Shown in pieces: positions 9,360 through 19,528 of a DNA stretch of 64,000 nt (position 1 is the first letter of the stretch; every line of letters begins with the position of its first letter). The DNA comes from an uncultured Acidimicrobiaceae bacterium (GTDB taxonomy: Bacteria > Actinomycetota > Acidimicrobiia > Spongiisociales > UBA5794): contig CAMYKI010000012.1 of NCBI GenBank assembly GCA_947258985.1, forward strand, positions 1-64,000. Direction: 5' to 3'. A program made the translations under genes and the position numbers. Under the pieces are notes generated by a model. That model did not search any database. It saw only the letters and a list, made by a program, of their open reading frames with translations, and was not told the origin of the DNA.

Positions 9360-10604
9360 CTACCCGGCGGAGGTCTTCTCCGAAGGCATTGCGACCTGTT
9401 CCTCTTCAGTATCCATCGGGAGGATCAGGTTGGCGACCACGCCGATGACGGCTGCGAGTGCCAGACCCGAGATCTCGACATCGCCGATGGACAGCGGTGA
9501 CGACAGCCCGGAAACACCCAAGCCGAACACCAAGATGAGGCCGACAACGATCATGTTGCGGCTCTTCTTGAAATCGACCTGTCCCTCCACGAGGGTCCGC
9601 AGGCCGACTGAGGCGATCATGCCAAACAGAACGACCGACAACCCACCCAGCACCGGAACCGGGACGGTCCGCAGCACCGCAGCCAGCTTCGGGATCAGGC
9701 CAAGGAAGATCGCAAACAGGGCACCGATCCGGATGATGAACGGGTCGTACACCTTGGTCACGGCTAGCACCCCGGTGTTCTCTGAATAGGTTGTGTTCGG
9801 CGGACCACCGACCAGGCCGGCGAACGCAGTAGCGATACCGTCACCGAGCAGCGTCCGGTGTAGCCCCGGCTCGGCGAAGAAGTCCTTTCCGACCACCCTG
9901 CCGTTCGCCAGGATGTCGCCAACGTGCTCGATCATCGTCACGAAGGCAATGGGTGCAATCAGCGCGATGGGTGCCCAGGAGATGTCGCCCAGGCCCCAGA
10001 CAAAGTCCGGCCAACCGAGCCAATCAGCTTCCGTCACAGGATCGAAGCTGAAGCCGTCGTAGAAGAGAACACCTGCGACGTAGCCAACGATGGCGCCGGT
10101 CAGGATTGGGAGCATCCGGAACAGTCCCCGGAAGAAAATCGCCGCACCAATCGTGGCCAGCAGTGTCACGATCGCCAGCCACCATGCGCCTTCGGCCTGG
10201 CTGATAGCAACCGGCGCCAGCGTAATACCGATGACCGTGATCACGGGTCCGGTGACGATCGGTGGAAAGACTCGCCTAATGACGTCGCTGCCGACAAATG
10301 TCACCAGGATCGACATGGCAAGGTAGACCACTGCAGCACCGACGATGCCGGCACCGATCCCGGCCCAGGAGTACCCGCGCTCAACCCCGATCAGGATCGG
10401 TGGAATGAACGCAAATGAAGAGCCCAGGAACACGGGCACCATCTGTTTTGTCACCAGGTGGAACATCAGGGTTCCGACGCCGGCCGCAATCAGTGCCACC
10501 GACGGGTTGAGCCCGGTGATCAGCGGTACCAGGACCGTTGCTCCGAACATCGCGATGGTGTGCTGTAAGCCCAGCACCACCTTCTTTTGCATCGTTAGTT
10601 CCAT
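9360..10604 (-). CDS. uraA: Uracil-xanthine permease (NCS2 family)
   Basis: LGLQHTIAMFGATVLVPLITGLNPSVALIAAGVGTL; PPNTTYSENTGVLAVTKVYDP signature. Confidence 0.93.
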   Translation of the reverse strand: MELTMQKKVVLGLQHTIAMFGATVLVPLITGLNPSVALIAAGVGTLMFHLVTKQMVPVFLGSSFAFIPPILIGVERGYSWAGIGAGIVGAAVVYLAMSILVTFVGSDVIRRVFPPIVTGPVITVIGITLAPVAISQAEGAWWLAIVTLLATIGAAIFFRGLFRMLPILTGAIVGYVAGVLFYDGFSFDPVTEADWLGWPDFVWGLGDISWAPIALIAPIAFVTMIEHVGDILANGRVVGKDFFAEPGLHRTLLGDGIATAFAGLVGGPPNTTYSENTGVLAVTKVYDPFIIRIGALFAIFLGLIPKLAAVLRTVPVPVLGGLSVVLFGMIASVGLRTLVEGQVDFKKSRNMIVVGLILVFGLGVSGLSSPLSIGDVEISGLALAAVIGVVANLILPMDTEEEQVAMPSEKTSAG

Positions 10605-10629
10605 TTACCCTTCCTCTCCCACATAAAGT

Positions 10630-10657
10630 GAGAGCCACTCCCTGCGGAGTGGCTCTC
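10630..10657 (-). promoter_or_regulatory. 12-bp-stem hairpin in the leader of the uracil permease gene
   Basis: GAGAGCCACTCC CTGC GGAGTGGCTCTC, about 26 nt upstream of the start codon. Confidence 0.55.
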
Positions 10658-10797
10658 TTGCTTGCCCGTCGGGTCTGTCGCCCGAACCTGGTCAACGGCT
10701 TGCGCCTCGACCAAGACTGTGTGATGTGTGCCGTGCGGTCGCCGGGGGCTGGTGGTCCCTCCCCGTCCTCTGACCGTCACCGGATGTCTTTCGGTGT

Positions 10798-11172
10798 TCA
10801 TGCTGCCGTGAACACCATCCCGTAGTAGTCGTCGTATGTCTCCTTGCGGACCACTTCAACGGAACCCTTCACGGCCATGCCGATCTCGGGTTCCTCTATC
10901 TCGAGTTGACCCAACATCCGCATCCCATTTTCCAGTTCGACGATGCCGAGCCCGAGAGTAGCCACCTCGTACTGCGCGGGCAGGTTGTAGACCGTGGTGA
11001 AGGTCAACAGCTTGCCCGTCTTGGGTAGGGGAACCGTGTCGAACTCGAAGAAGTCGTTCTGCTTGCAGCCTTTGCACAGCATGCGGAACGGGTAGTGCAT
11101 CGTTCCGCACAGCCGGCACTTGTACGCGTAGATCTCGCGCGCCATCAGTCCTCCCTCACAAACGTGAGACAA
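10798..11172 (-). CDS. Zn-ribbon/OB-fold DUF35 protein (acyl-CoA-associated)
   Basis: CRLCGTMHYPFRMLCKGC zinc ribbon followed by OB-like segment; next to thiolase. Confidence 0.85.
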   Translation of the reverse strand: MSHVCEGGLMAREIYAYKCRLCGTMHYPFRMLCKGCKQNDFFEFDTVPLPKTGKLLTFTTVYNLPAQYEVATLGLGIVELENGMRMLGQLEIEEPEIGMAVKGSVEVVRKETYDDYYGMVFTAA

Positions 11173-12320
11173 ACAACGTTGTTGCCAAAGCCGCCGAAGT
11201 TGAGGGTGAGGCCCGTTTTGGCCCCTTCAACCTGCCGTTTCTCGCCGTCTCCGCGCAACTGGGTAACGATCTCCCATGCTTGGGCGACGCCGGTCGCGCC
11301 CACCGGGTGACCGCGGCCCTTGAGGCCGCCTCCCACGTTGATCGGGATCTTCCCACCGAGAGCGGTTTCGCCCTTCTCCAGGGCGATGTGCCCCTCTCCC
11401 TTGGGGAAGAAGCCCACCTCCTCGCTCTCGGCTATCTCGAGGATGGTGAACGCATCGTGCAACTCGGCCACGTCGATCTCTTCGGGGGAGAGCCCCGACA
11501 TCTCGTACGCATCCTTGGCCGCTTTGCGAACTGCCAACAGATCGGTCGGCTCTTCGCGCTCGAAAACCGCATGGGTGTCGGTTGCCTGGCCGAGGCCACT
11601 GAGGCGGATCATCGGACGACCCAACTCTTGCGCCTTCTCCTTCGAGACCAGGATGATGGCCGCTCCACCGTCGGAGACAGGACATGCATCGAAGAATCGC
11701 AACGGCTCGGCGACATATGGGTTGTTCGTCATAGCCTCGGGAGAATCGAGAATCCCCTCGAGTGTGATTCCCTGCTGCAGGTGCGCCCAGACGTTGTTGA
11801 GTGCGGCGTTCTGATTCTTGACGCCCACCATGGCGAGGTGGCGCTCGGTGACGCCGTACTTCTCCATGTACAAGCGGGCAAACATCGCTGCATGCGCGGG
11901 AAGGGTCACGCCGTAGATGTACTCCGTGAGCGGGTGGGTCAAGGTCGCAACGAAGTCGGTCGCTTCGAGGTTGTTCACCTCGCGCATCCGCTCCACTCCC
12001 GTGACCAACACCACATCGTCCATCCCGGAGGCCACTGCCTGGAAGCCGGCCTTGATGGCGGCGGCGCCCGAGGCGGGGCCGTTTTCGATGGCTGCCGCCC
12101 CCGCCGGGAGCAGGCTGAGACTGTCCGCCACCGCACTGGCCAGCGCCGTCTGGTGGTTCACTCGAGGGGCGCCCATGTTGGCCACGTAGATCTGATCGAC
12201 CTCGGTGACACCGGCGTCTTTGAGCGCCATCATCGACGCATACGAGGCAATCTCGACCAGCGGATACTCGAGCCGGGTGAAGGTGGTGATGCCGATGCCG
12301 GCTACGTAGACGTCACGCAT
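11145..12320 (-). CDS. Thiolase family protein (SCP2-type acetyl-CoA acetyltransferase)
   Basis: MRDVYVAGIGITTFTRLEY start; ENGPASGAAAIKAG, ELHDAFTILEIAESEEVGF, NVGGGLKGRGHPVGATG. Confidence 0.9.
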   Translation of the reverse strand: MRDVYVAGIGITTFTRLEYPLVEIASYASMMALKDAGVTEVDQIYVANMGAPRVNHQTALASAVADSLSLLPAGAAAIENGPASGAAAIKAGFQAVASGMDDVVLVTGVERMREVNNLEATDFVATLTHPLTEYIYGVTLPAHAAMFARLYMEKYGVTERHLAMVGVKNQNAALNNVWAHLQQGITLEGILDSPEAMTNNPYVAEPLRFFDACPVSDGGAAIILVSKEKAQELGRPMIRLSGLGQATDTHAVFEREEPTDLLAVRKAAKDAYEMSGLSPEEIDVAELHDAFTILEIAESEEVGFFPKGEGHIALEKGETALGGKIPINVGGGLKGRGHPVGATGVAQAWEIVTQLRGDGEKRQVEGAKTGLTLNFGGFGNNVVCLTFVRED

Positions 12321-13071
12321 TGCCGGCCCCCTTCTCCATCTCCCAGCGCTGCTGGACAAGGGCGGTAGCGGTCGGGTCATACATCGCCCGGGTGGCCGCC
12401 AGCGGGTCCAACGCAGGAGTCGGTGGATCGGAGGGTGGAAGGATGCTCTCCAGAGCCTTGTCGAGCAGTTCCGGCGGTACCGGTCGACGGCCGACGACAA
12501 GCTTGGAGCGGGCCCGGTCGAAGAGCTCCCGGGTCAACGCCCACGAGGGGACACCACCAAGTTCGTGTGGAATGTGGAAGCGCTTCTCGAGCTTGTATTC
12601 GATCATCCAGCGGCGGAAGCCGATTGGTGACTCGGCGACGATGAGGACCTCGTCGTGACCCAGCGTGTCGATGTGGTACTCCATTTTGGCGGCGAATCCA
12701 TGAGCGCCGATGCGTAGGCCGCGACGCAGCGCCAGCGTGTGCAGCGACAGCCCGAGGGTGGGTGTCACCTGGCGTCCGTTGACGATTGCGGCCAGCTCGC
12801 CGTCCACCTGCAATGCGAGCACGTACTGGTCCTGGAACCGGTACTGGTAGTAGCCGAGCAGCTCGGCGTAGACCCGGGCGGCGACGACGTCGTAGTAGTC
12901 GCGCTCCACGTGGATGAGCGGTTCGACGTGCTTGAGCAGGTCGGGGATCTCATCCCGGAAGACCTGCCGAACCACTACCGCCTCGCCGCTGGCGAGCATC
13001 ATGTACTTCGGCTCGTACGGTTTCATCTCCGCTTCGACGGGCCGAAGGATCTTCTCTAGATCGACGGACAT
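12313..13071 (-). CDS. Conserved hypothetical protein in molybdenum hydroxylase/thiolase cluster
   Basis: 252-aa ORF in an operon-like run; no family recognised with confidence. Confidence 0.7.
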   Translation of the reverse strand: MSVDLEKILRPVEAEMKPYEPKYMMLASGEAVVVRQVFRDEIPDLLKHVEPLIHVERDYYDVVAARVYAELLGYYQYRFQDQYVLALQVDGELAAIVNGRQVTPTLGLSLHTLALRRGLRIGAHGFAAKMEYHIDTLGHDEVLIVAESPIGFRRWMIEYKLEKRFHIPHELGGVPSWALTRELFDRARSKLVVGRRPVPPELLDKALESILPPSDPPTPALDPLAATRAMYDPTATALVQQRWEMEKGAGNA

Positions 13072-13074
13072 TCG

Positions 13075-15456
13075 CTATCCACTCCTCTTCTCGAGATAGG
13101 ACATTGCAATCTTCTCTTGGGTTATAGGCATCGACTTGATGCGGACACCGAGGGCGTCGTAGACGGCGTTGGCGATGACCGGGGCGGCGGCGATCATCGT
13201 GTGCTCCCCAACCCCGCGGGCACCAAACGGCCCGTCTGGTTGGGGCACCTCGACGATGATGGGGATGATCTCGTCGGGGATGTCGAAGGCCGTCGGGATC
13301 TTGTAGTCGGTGAATGTGGGGTTCATCATCTTGCCGCCCTCGTCGAAGCGCATGTCTTCATAGAGCACGGTGGCAAGGCCCTGGACGAGCCCGCCGACGA
13401 TCTGCCCCGTCACCAGGTCGGGGTTGATCGCCCGCCCGGCGTCCACTGCAAGTGCGGCCTTGCGCACCCAGATTCGGCCCGAGTCTTTGTCGATCTCGAG
13501 CACCACCCCGGTTGCTCCGACCGTGTAATGGACGTTGGGATGGCCACCCTGACCGGTCTCCGGGTCGCTGTTGGCATTAGTGAACTCGGGCATGAACTTG
13601 CCGGTAGCGATGATGGGGCCGCCCCGCCAGGTGCCCTCTTCGGTCTGGATACCGTCGATGACAAAGTCGCTGAGCAACTTCTCGAAGTCCGGGTCGGTCT
13701 TGCACTTGACCTTTTCGTCTTCGAGATACAGCGAGTCGTCCTCGTAGCCGTAGACCTGGTGGATCACATCGAAGATCTTGCCGCGGGCTTCGATGGCCGC
13801 CTTCTCCACCGCCAGACCCGAGCTCCAGGTGACATGCGAAGCAACCGTCTGCCACTCATAGGGGTTGCGATCGGTGTCGGGCGTCTCCACCCGGATCTTC
13901 TCAACGGGAACGGTGAGGACCTCTGAGGCGATCTGCGCCATCACGGTGAGGTAGCCCTGCCCGAGCTCCATGCCGGAGACGGTGATGTTGAGGCTGCCGT
14001 CCTCGTTGAACTTGAGGAACGATGCCGACGAGGCATTCGGCGGCATCGCCGGCGCCTTCCAGAACAGGGCCATTCCCTTGCCCATTACGGTGTCCGGGTT
14101 GTCTGATTCCTCGTCTGTGCCCCAATCGATGGCGTCGGCGACCTTGTCGATAGCTTCGATCAAGCCGGATGGATTCATATGTGCGCCGTAGGCGAGTTCA
14201 TCGCCTTCGACGATGGCGTTCTTGCGGCGGAAGTCCACCGGGTCCATGCCGATGGCTTCGGCAATGCGATCCATGTGTGATTCGAGCCCGAAGTGGAATT
14301 CTGAATACCCGAATCCGCGGTAGGGGCCACCGGGCGGGAGATTCGTGTACATGCACAGCGAGTCGTTGGTGATGTTGGGGACCCGGTAGGGGCCTGTGGC
14401 CGACAGCCCGGCCGCATTCACCACGTTGGCGCCGTATTCGACGTAGGCACCGGCATCCCAATAGAGCCTGTGCTCGACTGCAGTAATGGTGCCGTCGTTC
14501 ATGACGCCGACCTTGAGCTCGGCGATGACGCCCTGTCGCTGGTAGGTGTTGTAGAACTCCTGCTCCCGGGTCCAGCGCAGTTTCACGGGCCGACCCTTGA
14601 CGAGCGTTGCCATGGCGGCGCCCATGATCTCCATCGAAACCCCGGCCTTGCCGCCGAAGCCGCCGCCCACATAGGGCGTGATCACGCGAACGTCCTTGTG
14701 GGTGAACCCGAGCGGCGCCAGCGCCTCGGCAAACAGATGACGCTGGGTGTGCGGAGATTGTGATGCGGTCCACACGGTGAGCCGGTCCGACTGGTCGAGC
14801 TTGCTCACCGTGACATGCGGTTCGATGGCGCAATGGGCGTATCGGGGAACCGTGTAGGTGTCTTCGAGGACGTAGTCGGCTTCTGCGAACGCCTTCTCGG
14901 TGTCGCCCTTGCGGATCTTGCGCCAGTGGGCGATGTTGGTGTTGGCCTGTGGAAAGAACCAGGGGACGTGGGTGTAGTCGCCCAGGTCGGGGTGGACGAG
15001 CTCGGCGTCGTCGGCGAAGGCCTTCTTGGGATCGAGCAGCGGTTTCAGCACCTCATACTCGACCTTGATGAGCTTGGCCGCCTGTACGGCTTCGCGGTGA
15101 CTGCGGGCGATGATCCCGGCTACCTGCTCGCCGACGAAGCGGACATGGTCCTGGGCGAAGATGTACCTGTCCTCCATGTACATGCCGAACTTGTATGGGA
15201 AATCGTCGCCGGTAACGACGCGCACTACACCCTTCGCCTTCTCGGCCTCTGAGGTGTCGATCGACAGGATCTTGGCGTATGCGTGGGGACTCTCGACGAT
15301 GGCCGCATGGAGGAGCCCGGGGCCAAAGTCCATGTCATCAACGAACTCGGCGGCGCCGCTGATCTTGTCGAGGCCGTCGATGCGCACCGCTGCGGTGCCG
15401 ACGGTCTTCAGTTCATCTTCTGTGGACTCGGCCTCGAAGGGGAACGTCGTCGTCAT
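13075..15456 (-). CDS. Xanthine dehydrogenase/aldehyde oxidase family molybdopterin-binding large subunit
   Basis: VGGGFGGKAGVSMEIMGA, GGPYRGFGYSE, GARGVGEHTMIAAAPVIANA; start at MTTTFPFEAES overlapping the upstream stop. Confidence 0.93.
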   Translation of the reverse strand: MTTTFPFEAESTEDELKTVGTAAVRIDGLDKISGAAEFVDDMDFGPGLLHAAIVESPHAYAKILSIDTSEAEKAKGVVRVVTGDDFPYKFGMYMEDRYIFAQDHVRFVGEQVAGIIARSHREAVQAAKLIKVEYEVLKPLLDPKKAFADDAELVHPDLGDYTHVPWFFPQANTNIAHWRKIRKGDTEKAFAEADYVLEDTYTVPRYAHCAIEPHVTVSKLDQSDRLTVWTASQSPHTQRHLFAEALAPLGFTHKDVRVITPYVGGGFGGKAGVSMEIMGAAMATLVKGRPVKLRWTREQEFYNTYQRQGVIAELKVGVMNDGTITAVEHRLYWDAGAYVEYGANVVNAAGLSATGPYRVPNITNDSLCMYTNLPPGGPYRGFGYSEFHFGLESHMDRIAEAIGMDPVDFRRKNAIVEGDELAYGAHMNPSGLIEAIDKVADAIDWGTDEESDNPDTVMGKGMALFWKAPAMPPNASSASFLKFNEDGSLNITVSGMELGQGYLTVMAQIASEVLTVPVEKIRVETPDTDRNPYEWQTVASHVTWSSGLAVEKAAIEARGKIFDVIHQVYGYEDDSLYLEDEKVKCKTDPDFEKLLSDFVIDGIQTEEGTWRGGPIIATGKFMPEFTNANSDPETGQGGHPNVHYTVGATGVVLEIDKDSGRIWVRKAALAVDAGRAINPDLVTGQIVGGLVQGLATVLYEDMRFDEGGKMMNPTFTDYKIPTAFDIPDEIIPIIVEVPQPDGPFGARGVGEHTMIAAAPVIANAVYDALGVRIKSMPITQEKIAMSYLEKRSG

Positions 15457-15932
15457 TGCGAGTCTCCTTCCTGGCGGGCAGGCGCAGCTGCAAGAACCGC
15501 TTCGATGATCGGCTCGTATCCAGTGCAGCGGCACAGGTTGCCCGCCAGCGCGTCTTGCACGTCGTGACGGGTGGGGTCGGGGTTGTTCTCGAGCAGTTCG
15601 GTCGCCGCGAGGACTATTCCCGGGGCGCAGAACCCGCACTGGAAGGCGTTGGTGCTGATAAACAGATCCTGCAACTGGCTCATGCCCTCGTAGCTGATGC
15701 CTTCGACCGTCACGATGTCGTGGCCTTCAGCCTCGACGGCCAGTACCAGGCAACTCCGCACGGAGCGACCGTCCATGAGGATCGTGCACGATCCGCAGTC
15801 GCCGCGTTCGCAGCCGATCTTCGGGCTCTTGGTCCCGACCTGTTCCCTGAGAACGTCGAGCAGCACATCGGCCGGGGCGACGTTGAGCACCCATTGCTCT
15901 CCGTTGACATTGATCTCTAGATCCATCGTCAT
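15453..15932 (-). CDS. [2Fe-2S] subunit of molybdenum hydroxylase
   Basis: CERGDCGSCTILMDGRSVRSC and CGFCAPGIVLAA...GNLCRCTGY. Confidence 0.93.
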   Translation of the reverse strand: MTMDLEINVNGEQWVLNVAPADVLLDVLREQVGTKSPKIGCERGDCGSCTILMDGRSVRSCLVLAVEAEGHDIVTVEGISYEGMSQLQDLFISTNAFQCGFCAPGIVLAATELLENNPDPTRHDVQDALAGNLCRCTGYEPIIEAVLAAAPARQEGDSQ

Positions 15933-15936
15933 CCCC

Positions 15937-16821
15937 TCAGATAAGCCGGGCGCCGTAAGCCGGCCCGGTTCCGTCGAGTCTCTGTCTGGCCGCCCACAGC
16001 CCACGTTTGAGCATCACGCCGGTCATGTGAGTGCGGTACTCGGCGGTTGATCGCATGTCGGTGATCGGGCTGATTTCGTCGGGGACCATGGCCACCACCG
16101 CGGCTACGAGATCGTCGTCCAGCGGTTTGCCTCTCAGCGTCTCTTCGATCACGGCAGATCTAATGGGCGTCGGGGCCACGGCCCCAAACGCAACCCGGTA
16201 TTCGTTGTCGGGGTAGGCCACAATGCCGACGGCGGCCTGGGCGAGGTCCTCACCGGCGTAGCGCATTAGCTTGACGTAGACGCCCCCGTGTTGGCGCAGC
16301 TTGATAGTCAGATGAGTGACGACCTCATCATCGGTGCCGGCCGTCTGCCGGAGACCCGTGAACCAGTCGTTGATATCGACGCTGCGGTTGCCGCTGGGTC
16401 CGGTCAAATGAACAGCGGTGTCGTAGGCCAGCAAGACGGGCCCGGCATCACACGACGGGACTGCGGAGCAGATGTTCCCCGCCATCGTGGCGCGGTTGCG
16501 GATTCCGGGCGAGGCCACCGTCTCGGCCATCTCGGCGAGCAGGGGAACATGCTCTTTCACCACGTCGGATTCGATGAGCTCGGTGAAGGTGACCAGCGAA
16601 CCGATGTGCAATACATCTCCGTCGATCTTGATGTCACGCAGATCCGGGATGGCTTTGATGTCGATGACCAGGTCCGGGGCGATGGCGTCGTCGCGCAGCC
16701 AGGCAACAAGATCTGTTCCACCGGCAAGGACCTTCACCGAACCTGAATGCTGCGCAAGGACCTGGGTAGCCTCCGCAAGCGTCGTAGGACGTCGGTACTC
16801 GAACTCGTTGGCGATCACCAA
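15937..16821 (-). CDS. FAD-binding subunit of molybdenum hydroxylase
   Basis: FEYRRPTTLAEATQVLAQH, VLAGGTDLVAWLR, ASPGIRNRATMAGNICSAVPSCDAGP. Confidence 0.92.
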   Translation of the reverse strand: MVIANEFEYRRPTTLAEATQVLAQHSGSVKVLAGGTDLVAWLRDDAIAPDLVIDIKAIPDLRDIKIDGDVLHIGSLVTFTELIESDVVKEHVPLLAEMAETVASPGIRNRATMAGNICSAVPSCDAGPVLLAYDTAVHLTGPSGNRSVDINDWFTGLRQTAGTDDEVVTHLTIKLRQHGGVYVKLMRYAGEDLAQAAVGIVAYPDNEYRVAFGAVAPTPIRSAVIEETLRGKPLDDDLVAAVVAMVPDEISPITDMRSTAEYRTHMTGVMLKRGLWAARQRLDGTGPAYGARLI

Positions 16822-17071
16822 AGCAAACCTCCTCCAACCCGATCAACAAAGCTTACAAACTGTTAAGCGTCACTGGGAAGGGCCGAACGTCACCGGATCC
16901 ACGGACGGTATGACTTGAGGCGAGGCGGCGCTACCGCCGCGCCGCGCCTTTCCGTTCGTGCGTAGCCGGTGCCGGTATCTCGGCACGGCCAACGCAAGAA
17001 CCGGTGGGGGCGCGTTCACCCGAGCTCCCTGCGGGCGGCGCTGCGGAACCGAGTGACCGCGGTCTCGCGAC

Positions 17072-19373
17072 TTAGTCCAGCAATGCCGCCGCCGTTGCCG
17101 TCCCAAACGTGCCACGGACCTCGAACTCGATCTCACCGGTCGCGGTCTCCCATCCCGGTGCTTCAGGATTCCACCAACGCAGTTGCTCGCGGTTAATCGG
17201 TATGTCGACGATGGCAGATTCGCCTGCCTCCAGATGCACCTTGGCGAACCCTGCGAGGCGGCGATCTACGTCTCCGATGTCCTTGGCGAAGACCTGGATG
17301 ACCTCCGCGCCCTTGCGCTCACCGACATTTGTCAGGCGGGCAGACAAGACGACGTTTGCACCCCGCTCGGCAGCGGCGATGTCATCGATGGCGAACGTCG
17401 TGTAGGAAAGGCCGTGACCGAAGGAGAACATCGGCTCCAAGCCGAGTCTGTCGAAGCCCCGATACCCGACGTACACACCTTCGCCGTAGCGGACCTTCCC
17501 GGCTTCTCCTGGATAGTTGAGTAGGCCCGGATGCTGTTTCGAGTCTCGCGGGAAGGTCACCGGTAGCCGGCCACCCGGATCTGCGGTGCCGAACATCACG
17601 TCCGCCACCGCCGCCCCGACTTCTTGGCCGCCGTACCAAGCCTGGAGTACCGCTCCCGATTGGTCGAGCCACGGCATTTCGATTGCCGACCCGGACACTG
17701 TCACCACGACCGTGTTCGGCTGGGCCGCGGCTACTGCGCTGACCAAACGGTCTTGCTCGCCGGGTAGTGACAGGTCGGGGCGATCGAACCTCTCGCTTTC
17801 CCAATCCGGGTTCAGTCCAACCACAACGATGGCAACATCGGACTCTGCGGCGAGCCTGCACGCCTCCTCGATGGGGTTTGCAGGTGCGGGCAACTCACAC
17901 CCGATCCCGAGCCATCGCTCCCCTTCATTGGGTAGCGATCCGTATTCGACGACGAGATCCAGGTCATCTCCCGCACTCAGGTCTGCTTCCCAGATTGCCG
18001 GTTGCGGTTCTCCCTCATCCCACTGGTCGACCACTGCTGCATCGCCGGATGTAATCCGGAGCCGGCCGGCGGCTGCTGCCGCAAAGACATGGAGCCCACT
18101 TTCCCTTGCCACGAAACGTCCGGAGAGCCGTAGCGAGAATGCCTCCATGTCGACTTTGACGTCACCCTCACCTGCGAAGATCATGCGAGCCCCATCGGTT
18201 GACACGATCAGCGCCGGCTCGCCCTCAGGCTGCGGTGCGGCGAAGTACTCGGCTAGGAAACCAGAACCGGTTGCTGCATTGGTGAGTTGGCCTGCATCGA
18301 TTGGCGGCGGGTAGCGGTGGGCCGTGGCCCCCAACGCCCAGTCCAAAGTTGATCCGCTCGGTGCCGCGGCCTGGATTCCCTCCAGGATCGAGACGACTCG
18401 ATGCGGGTTCACCGCCGAGCTTCCGCCTCCTTGGTGCGGGGTAGCCGCGGCGAGTTCGCCAATCACGGCGATTCGCTTCGGTTTGGTGATCGGGAGCACC
18501 GACTCGTTCTTCAGCAGGACCATCGACTCGACTGCGACGCGGCGTGCCAACTGGCGATGAGCAGTCGGTTCTTCGGCACGCTCCGGCTCGGGTGCGAGGC
18601 GGTGACGGGCCCCGGTCCTGTCGAGCAGAGTCAGCAGCCGTTTCGCTTTGCGGTCGATGAGTCCCTCATCGATGGCCCCGGTAGCGAGAGCTTCCCGGAT
18701 GCGGTCGGCGGCCATCCATCGCGCCGGGCCCGGCATCTCGAGGTCGAGTCCGGATCCAGCCACATCCGGCCCGTAGGTTCCATGCCAGTCCGAGATGACC
18801 ACGCCGTCGAAACCGAACTCATCACGGAGAACGTCGTCGAGAAGTGGATTTTCGGATGCGGTTGTGCCGTTGATCGAGTTGTATGCCGACATTGCCGACC
18901 AGGGGTTGGACGCCGCAACAGCGATGCGGAACGGTTCGAGGTAGATCTCCCGCAACGCTCGTTCATCGACGACCGCGTCGATGGAGGTGCGCTCGTGCTC
19001 CTGGTCGTTGCATACGAAGTGCTTGATGCAGGCGGCGACCCCCTCGTCCTGGAGACCGCCCACATAGGCCGCCGCCAGTAGGCCCGAAAGCACAGGATCT
19101 TCGGAGAAACATTCGAAATTGCGGCCGGCATTGGGGACGCGGGGGATGTTTACGGTCGGCGCCAGCAACACGTCGGCACCCCGGGAAACTGGTTGATGTC
19201 GGTCCATGGTTCGTGTCGGCACCCCGGGCGCCGTTGGGTCCGTCGGTCACTTTCAGTGATGGCACACCGAGCCGATCGACCGGTACGGTCTCCCAACGAT
19301 TGTGGCCCGCCAGCATCGACATCTTCTCGTCGAGAGTCATCGCTGCGAGCGTGTCCGCGACCCACGTACTCAT
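17072..19373 (-). pseudogene. Glycoside hydrolase family 3 with PA14-like insert; frameshifted near 19190
   Basis: N-terminal GH3 frame (MSTWVADTLAAMTLDEKMSMLAGHNRWETVPVDRLGVPSLKVTDGPNGARGADTNHGPTSTSFPG) reads out near 19185; homology resumes in another frame at RGADVLLAPTVNIPRVPNAGRNFECFSEDP; intact downstream ORF 17072-19222. Confidence 0.65.
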
Positions 19374-19528
19374 CTCGGTCTCCTAGGCATGTTGCTTATC
19401 ACTTCTTCTTTGGGGTGCTCATAGCCTGCATGGCCGGACTCCCCGCTAGACGGCCAGCCGGTCGTATGGGCTGTCGAGTTGGGGGAGGCAGAGCTGTGCT
19501 GCCAGTATTGCAAGGTCGTACTCGGAGG

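Noticed and set aside
13075-16821. Form I carbon monoxide dehydrogenase (coxMSL)
   Set aside because: The large subunit has GPYRGFG rather than the AYxCSFR active-site loop of form I CODH, so only the broader molybdenum hydroxylase family is supported.
16900-17071. GC-rich imperfect hairpins downstream of the GH3 gene
   Set aside because: Stems such as GGCGAGGCGGCG/CGCCGCGCCGCGCC are imperfect and expected in GC-rich DNA; no T-tract.
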